This document shows positions 7,472-11,021 of a stretch of 11,021 bases of DNA, in pieces. The notes beneath the pieces were generated by a model that searched no databases, was not told the origin of the DNA, and was given only the letters and a program-made list of their open reading frames with translations. The stretch covers positions 1-11,021 of the forward strand of contig JAGDMY010000019.1 in NCBI GenBank assembly GCA_017860765.1, given 5' to 3'. This DNA comes from Chloroflexota bacterium. GTDB taxonomy: Bacteria > Chloroflexota > Dehalococcoidia > Dehalococcoidales > UBA3254. The position numbers and the translations under genes were made by a program. Within the stretch, counting starts at the first letter, position 1; each line of letters opens with the position of its first letter.

Positions 7472-7566
7472 CCCTGAATCCGGGCTGAAGCAGCTAATCC
7501 TGAAGGACATATTTTCAGGCTCTGCTTGACTATAAATACATTAAGAGGAGTCGGGCCCTGTTTACG

Positions 7567-8319
7567 TTGTTTGATTTAACGGGTAAAGTAGCCATTGTTA
7601 CCGGGGGTTCGGGGGGCATAGGCCGGGTCCTGGCCGTGGGTTTAGCGGAAGCCGGAGCTGACGTGGCGGTTGCCAGCCGCGGCCTGGAAAAGCTGCAGCC
7701 GGTCGCAGATAAGATCATTGCCGCGGGCAGGAAATCCCTGGCCGTTTCTGTCGACCTGGTCCAGGAAAAATCGGCGGCAGAGATGGTTGACCGGGTCATG
7801 CAGCAATTCGGCCGCATTGATATCCTGGTGAATGCGGCGGGCCTGGCCATCCGCAGTGCACCCGAGAGCATGCCGATCGCTGACTGGCAAAAGGTCATGG
7901 ATTTCAACGCCAGGGGCGTGTTTATATCCTGTCAGGCTGTGGGAAAAGTGATGATAAAACAGGGCGGCGGCAAGATCATCAATATGTCATCGGTGAGGGG
8001 CAGGTACGGGGCGCCCGGCACTATCGCTTATGGCACCAGCAAAAGCGCCGTCGACAATATGACGCGGATACTGGCTTTTGAGTGGGCTAAATACAAAATA
8101 CTGGTGAATGCCATAGCTCCTACTGTCGTAGCCACGGAATTGACCAAACCTTTGCTGTCCAAACCTGAAACAGCTAATGCTCTCATAGCGCGCATCCCGC
8201 TCGGACGTCTGGAAGAGCCGCAAGATCTGGTAGGTCCGACTGTATTTTTGGCCTCCAGGGCCTCCGATTTTATTACCGGGCAAATCATATACGTCGATGG
8301 TGGAGTGACCACGGGATAA
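7567..8319 (+). CDS. Short-chain dehydrogenase/reductase, probably NADPH-dependent
   Basis: A 250-residue classical SDR. It has TGGSGGIG at 12-19, NAAG at 89-92, Asn114, Ser142 and the YGTSK catalytic pair Tyr155/Lys159. The second strand ends in ASR (Arg38), without the acidic residue that would favour NAD, so NADPH is likely. The C-terminus ends in a typical YVDGG motif. Database names for such proteins would be 3-oxoacyl-ACP reductase or gluconate 5-dehydrogenase, but the known phloroglucinol reductase is also an NADPH-dependent SDR, and this gene lies 22 bases before an AthL-like molybdoenzyme. Reduction of an aromatic polyol to a cyclic diketone is therefore a reasonable hypothesis. Start choice is awkward: TTG at 7567 is 16 bases from the AAGAGGAG site (7543-7550), whereas an in-frame CTG at 7558 sits at the ideal distance of seven and would add three residues. 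Confidence 0.92.
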   Translation: MFDLTGKVAIVTGGSGGIGRVLAVGLAEAGADVAVASRGLEKLQPVADKIIAAGRKSLAVSVDLVQEKSAAEMVDRVMQQFGRIDILVNAAGLAIRSAPESMPIADWQKVMDFNARGVFISCQAVGKVMIKQGGGKIINMSSVRGRYGAPGTIAYGTSKSAVDNMTRILAFEWAKYKILVNAIAPTVVATELTKPLLSKPETANALIARIPLGRLEEPQDLVGPTVFLASRASDFITGQIIYVDGGVTTG

Positions 8320-8331
8320 CTTAAATTTAAG
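8320..8331. repeat. Perfect 12-base palindrome between SDR and molybdoenzyme genes
   Basis: CTTAAATTTAAG begins right after the SDR stop codon and runs into the ribosome binding site (AAGGGGG, 8329-8335) of the next gene. It could be an operator half or could modestly mask the ribosome site, but it is short and AT-rich, so chance is likely. Confidence 0.3.
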
Positions 8332-8341
8332 GGGGTACCCA

Positions 8342-10876
8342 ATGGCAGAACAGGTATTAACGCAATGCACTGTAGGCGGGCCGGTTAAAGTCACTGTGAA
8401 AGATGGAAAAATCACCCGCATGCGGCCGATCATGTTTGATGAAACGGATAAGGGCGGTTGGACCATCGAAGCCAGGGGCAAAAAATTCTCTGACCCGCGC
8501 ATGACTACCATCAACCCCTATGTGGTGGCGGAGAGGATGAGGGTTTATTCCGAAAACCGCATCAAGTATCCGCTTAAGCGGAAGCATTTTGATCCTAAAG
8601 GGGAGAGACACCCCGAGCTGCGGGGGAAAGATGAATACGTGCGAATTTCCTGGGATGAAGCCCTGGACCTGGTGGCGGGGGAAATAAAAAGGATCAGGGA
8701 GACCTATGGGGCGGCAGCCATCACCGCTATGGCCTCTTCCCACCATAACTGGGGTTTGCTCTTTTATAAAATGGGCCCTTATCCCCGTTTTTACAACCTC
8801 ATGGGCTATACGGAATTATTAGATAATCCGGACAGCTGGGAGGGCTGGCACTGGGGCGCAGTCCATGCCTGGGGTTATTACTGGAAGCTGGGACATTGCG
8901 ATAATTTCGATATTCTCCAGGACGGCTTGAAAAACACCGAACAGGTGCTCTTCTGGGCAGTGGACCCCAATACCAGCGCCGGCGGCTACTGCGCCCAGGA
9001 TACTGTAATCTGGCGCCACTGGCTGAAAGAGCTAGGCATCCAGTGCACCTTTATCGACCCCTGGTGTAACTTTACGGCGGCCCACGTCGGCGACAAATGG
9101 ATAGCCCCCCGTCCAGGCACGGATGCCGCCCTGGCGGAAGCCGTAGCTTATGTCTGGCTTAAAGAAGATACCTACGATAAATTTTTTGTGGAAAACCGGA
9201 CCCACGGCTTTGAGGAATGGAAGCAGCACATCCTGGGCAACGGCGAGGATAAGACACCCAAGACCCCGCAGTGGGCGGCCAGGATTTGCGACGTTCCCGC
9301 TCATACTATTAAAGCCCTGGCCCGGGAATGGGCCTCCAAAAAGACCATGCTGGCCTGTGGCGCGATGTACGGCACTTCAGGAGCCTGCCGGGAAGCTTAT
9401 GCCACAGAGTGGGCCAGACTCATGGTCCTGCTGATGGCGATGCAGGGTCTGGGCAAGCCCGGGGTGAATGTTTGGGGCGGGGTGGCCATGGGCGCTCCCC
9501 TGGATTTTAACTTCAAAATGCCGGGGTATGCCTCCGCCGGATGGGATGCCTTTGCTACGGTAGCCAAAAAACCGGCTTTTCCGGGTGTCAATAAGGTCAC
9601 GCAAAAGGTCTGGCGTTTGAACCTGCCGGAGTGTATTCTAAGTCCTCCGGTTAAATGGGTCGGCGAAGGCTTCTGCGGGCAGTATTTCGACCAGCAGTTT
9701 AAGCCTTTCACTTATCCCGAGCCGGGGCCTAACGGCGCGGAAATAAAGATGATACACCGGCACGGCGGCTCATTCATAAGCACCATGACCGAAACCAACC
9801 GCTGGGTAAGGATGTACCAGAGTCCAAAGCTGGAGTTTGTGGTGATGCAGGACTGCCACTGGCAGAGTGAGACCAGGTTCGGCGATGTCATTCTGCCGGC
9901 CTCCACCAACTTCGAGCATTCGGATATTTCCGAATGGACAGCCCCCGGAGGGTACGGACATGGTAATGCCGGGACCAATCACCGGGTGATGATCTACCAG
10001 CACAAATGCATTGAGCCGTTATGGGAGTCCAAGCCGGATTGGGAAATCTACAAAGCCCTGGCAGACCGACTGGGCTTCCTGGAGGAGTATGCGGAGGGCA
10101 ACTCAGAGGAAGACTGGATTAAGAAAATCTTTGAATACTCCGATATCAAGAAATACCTGACTTACGAGCAATTTAAGAAAAAAGGCTATTTTGTGGTCCC
10201 TTTGCCGGACGATTATAAGCCCACCGTATCCAATCGCTGGTTCTACGAGGGGAGACCCTGCGATACTCCGGACCCGCTTAATCCCAATCTGGGGACCCCC
10301 AAGGCCCACCTTCTGGCTACGGACACCGGCAAGATAGAGTTTGTCTCGGAGAGCTTGAAAAGGTTTGACCCCAACGATAAGGAACGACCGCCTATGCCGC
10401 GCTATATCCCCAGCTGGGAAGGCTACGATACCAAAGAACTGGTGCAGAAATATCCCCTGCAGATTGTTACCTCACACGTCCGCTTCTCCTATCATACACA
10501 GCATGATAACAAGAACCCCTGGCTGGATGATATTCCGGTGCATCGCATCAAAAAGGAGGGCTATGCCTGGTGGCCAATCCGCATTCACCCCCGGGATGCC
10601 GAACAGCGTAATATCAAAGATGGGGACATCGTGAAAGTCTATAATGACCGGGGCGGCGTGCTGGCTATCACAGTGGTAACCGAGCGTGTCAGGCCTGGCA
10701 CGGTGCACTCCTATCAGGCCAGCGCCAAGTTTGACCCCCTGGAGCCGGGCAAGGCGGGCAGCATCGACAGAGGCGGGGTTATGAATCTGCTAACTCCATC
10801 TCGCTGGGTCTCCAAGAATGCCCCCGGGGAAGCCCAAAACTCCTGCCTGGTAGAGATATGTAAGTGGGAGGCTTAA
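8342..10876 (+). CDS. Molybdopterin oxidoreductase, pyrogallol-phloroglucinol transhydroxylase (AthL)-like large subunit, paralogue 2
   Basis: An 844-residue protein closer to AthL than paralogue 1. AthL, a cytoplasmic bis-MGD molybdenum enzyme, moves a hydroxyl between polyhydroxybenzenes with 1,2,3,5-tetrahydroxybenzene as cosubstrate. Visible matches are VGGPVKVTVKDGKI (11-24), RISWDEALD (101-109), SSHHNWG with His134 (AthL His144), Tyr142 (Tyr152), NPDSWEGWHWG with Asp164/Ser165/Trp166 (Asp174/Ser175/Trp176) and PGYA with Tyr396 (Tyr404). The molybdopterin-binding C-terminal domain starts near 704 and carries GDIVKVYNDRGGVL. Two active-site positions differ: AthL Arg153 is Lys143, and the AthL Trp354 region (GGWGGACR) reads YGTSGACR with Thr345. 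There is no Cys cluster at the N-terminus, so electrons must pass through the Fe-S subunit encoded three bases downstream. The substrate may be pyrogallol or a related polyhydroxybenzene. Start supported by AAGGGGG six bases before ATG. Confidence 0.93.
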   Translation: MAEQVLTQCTVGGPVKVTVKDGKITRMRPIMFDETDKGGWTIEARGKKFSDPRMTTINPYVVAERMRVYSENRIKYPLKRKHFDPKGERHPELRGKDEYVRISWDEALDLVAGEIKRIRETYGAAAITAMASSHHNWGLLFYKMGPYPRFYNLMGYTELLDNPDSWEGWHWGAVHAWGYYWKLGHCDNFDILQDGLKNTEQVLFWAVDPNTSAGGYCAQDTVIWRHWLKELGIQCTFIDPWCNFTAAHVGDKWIAPRPGTDAALAEAVAYVWLKEDTYDKFFVENRTHGFEEWKQHILGNGEDKTPKTPQWAARICDVPAHTIKALAREWASKKTMLACGAMYGTSGACREAYATEWARLMVLLMAMQGLGKPGVNVWGGVAMGAPLDFNFKMPGYASAGWDAFATVAKKPAFPGVNKVTQKVWRLNLPECILSPPVKWVGEGFCGQYFDQQFKPFTYPEPGPNGAEIKMIHRHGGSFISTMTETNRWVRMYQSPKLEFVVMQDCHWQSETRFGDVILPASTNFEHSDISEWTAPGGYGHGNAGTNHRVMIYQHKCIEPLWESKPDWEIYKALADRLGFLEEYAEGNSEEDWIKKIFEYSDIKKYLTYEQFKKKGYFVVPLPDDYKPTVSNRWFYEGRPCDTPDPLNPNLGTPKAHLLATDTGKIEFVSESLKRFDPNDKERPPMPRYIPSWEGYDTKELVQKYPLQIVTSHVRFSYHTQHDNKNPWLDDIPVHRIKKEGYAWWPIRIHPRDAEQRNIKDGDIVKVYNDRGGVLAITVVTERVRPGTVHSYQASAKFDPLEPGKAGSIDRGGVMNLLTPSRWVSKNAPGEAQNSCLVEICKWEA

Positions 10877-10879
10877 AAA

Positions 10880-11021
10880 ATGGCCAGATATGGAATGATC
10901 ATCAATATCACCAAATGTACCGGCTGCTACAACTGTCAAGGTGGCCTATATTCCGCTGACCTGTATGCAGTGTGACGAGGCCCCCTGTGTCAAGATGGCC
11001 CAGAATGAGGCGGTCTACCGC
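10880..11021 (+). pseudogene. Fe-S small subunit (AthS-like), partial and apparently disrupted by an internal deletion/frameshift
   Basis: The ATG at 10880 is three bases after the large-subunit stop, with GGGAGG (10866-10871) as ribosome site. The first 20 residues read as a DMSO-reductase-type ferredoxin subunit: MARYGMIINITKC followed by TGCYNC, the first three cysteines of a 4Fe-4S cluster. The frame then leaves the family pattern and stops at TGA 10973-10975. From 10938 the +1 frame reads to the window end and shows the next cluster of the same family: TCMQC, then EAPC. Compared with AthS, about 39-40 residues between the two parts are missing, including the fourth cysteine of cluster one, and the frame is shifted. 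This is either a genuine deletion that inactivates the gene or a sequence or assembly error. The rest of the gene lies outside the window. Confidence 0.8.

Noticed and set aside
6839..7510. Minus-strand open frame of 223 codons opposite the hydrolase gene.
   Set aside because: It is a shadow of the conserved plus-strand enzyme, with no recognisable motif.
7499..7519. CCTGAA...TTCAGG hairpin between the hydrolase and SDR genes.
   Set aside because: A six-pair stem with a nine-base loop and no following T-run; too weak to call a terminator or regulatory RNA.
1..11021. CRISPR arrays, tRNA or rRNA genes, insertion sequences and phage genes.
   Set aside because: I saw no regularly spaced repeats, cloverleaf sequences, transposase motifs or terminal repeats on either strand.

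Overview
The window looks like chromosome of an obligately anaerobic Clostridia-type Firmicute, perhaps near Peptococcaceae or Desulfotomaculum relatives. The support is strong GGAGG-type ribosome binding sites, GTG/TTG starts, and above all a gene set typical of fermentative or syntrophic breakdown of polyhydroxylated aromatics. The taxonomic call is inference from gene content only.

Layout. Bases 1-337 hold the C-terminal end of a DUF2207-type membrane protein with a poly-glycine tail. A well-formed sigma-70-type promoter (401-429) then precedes a large molybdopterin enzyme (497-3145) related to the pyrogallol-phloroglucinol transhydroxylase large subunit (AthL). Converging on it from the minus strand is a two-component system: a soluble PAS histidine kinase (4898-3792) and a NarL/FixJ response regulator (3798-3163), overlapping by 7 bases. 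Divergent from the kinase, across a roughly 216-base intergenic region, runs a plus-strand gene train: degenerate cupin (5115-5528), 3-hydroxyacyl-CoA-dehydrogenase-family enzyme (5541-6503), a crotonase-fold protein matching 6-oxocamphor hydrolase (6620-7471), a short-chain dehydrogenase (7567-8319), a second AthL-like molybdoenzyme (8342-10876), and the start of its iron-sulfur small subunit (from 10880). The small subunit appears to be broken by an internal deletion and frameshift.

How the genes may work together (inference). Read from the molybdoenzyme backwards, the right-hand train supplies one enzyme class for each early step of the known anaerobic phloroglucinol route. These are transhydroxylation or dehydroxylation of a polyhydroxybenzene (molybdoenzyme plus Fe-S subunit), NADPH-dependent reduction of the aromatic triol to a cyclic 1,3-diketone (SDR), hydrolytic C-C ring opening of that diketone (6-oxocamphor-hydrolase-like protein), and NAD-dependent oxidation of the resulting 3-hydroxy acid (HADH-family protein). 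The notable point is the ring-opening candidate. It keeps the five active-site residues of 6-oxocamphor hydrolase and replaces the usual crotonase oxyanion glycines, so it is probably a beta-diketone hydrolase rather than an enoyl-CoA hydratase. The two-component system lies between the two molybdoenzyme loci and may control both. The true substrate cannot be read from the sequence: both molybdoenzymes differ from AthL at active-site positions.
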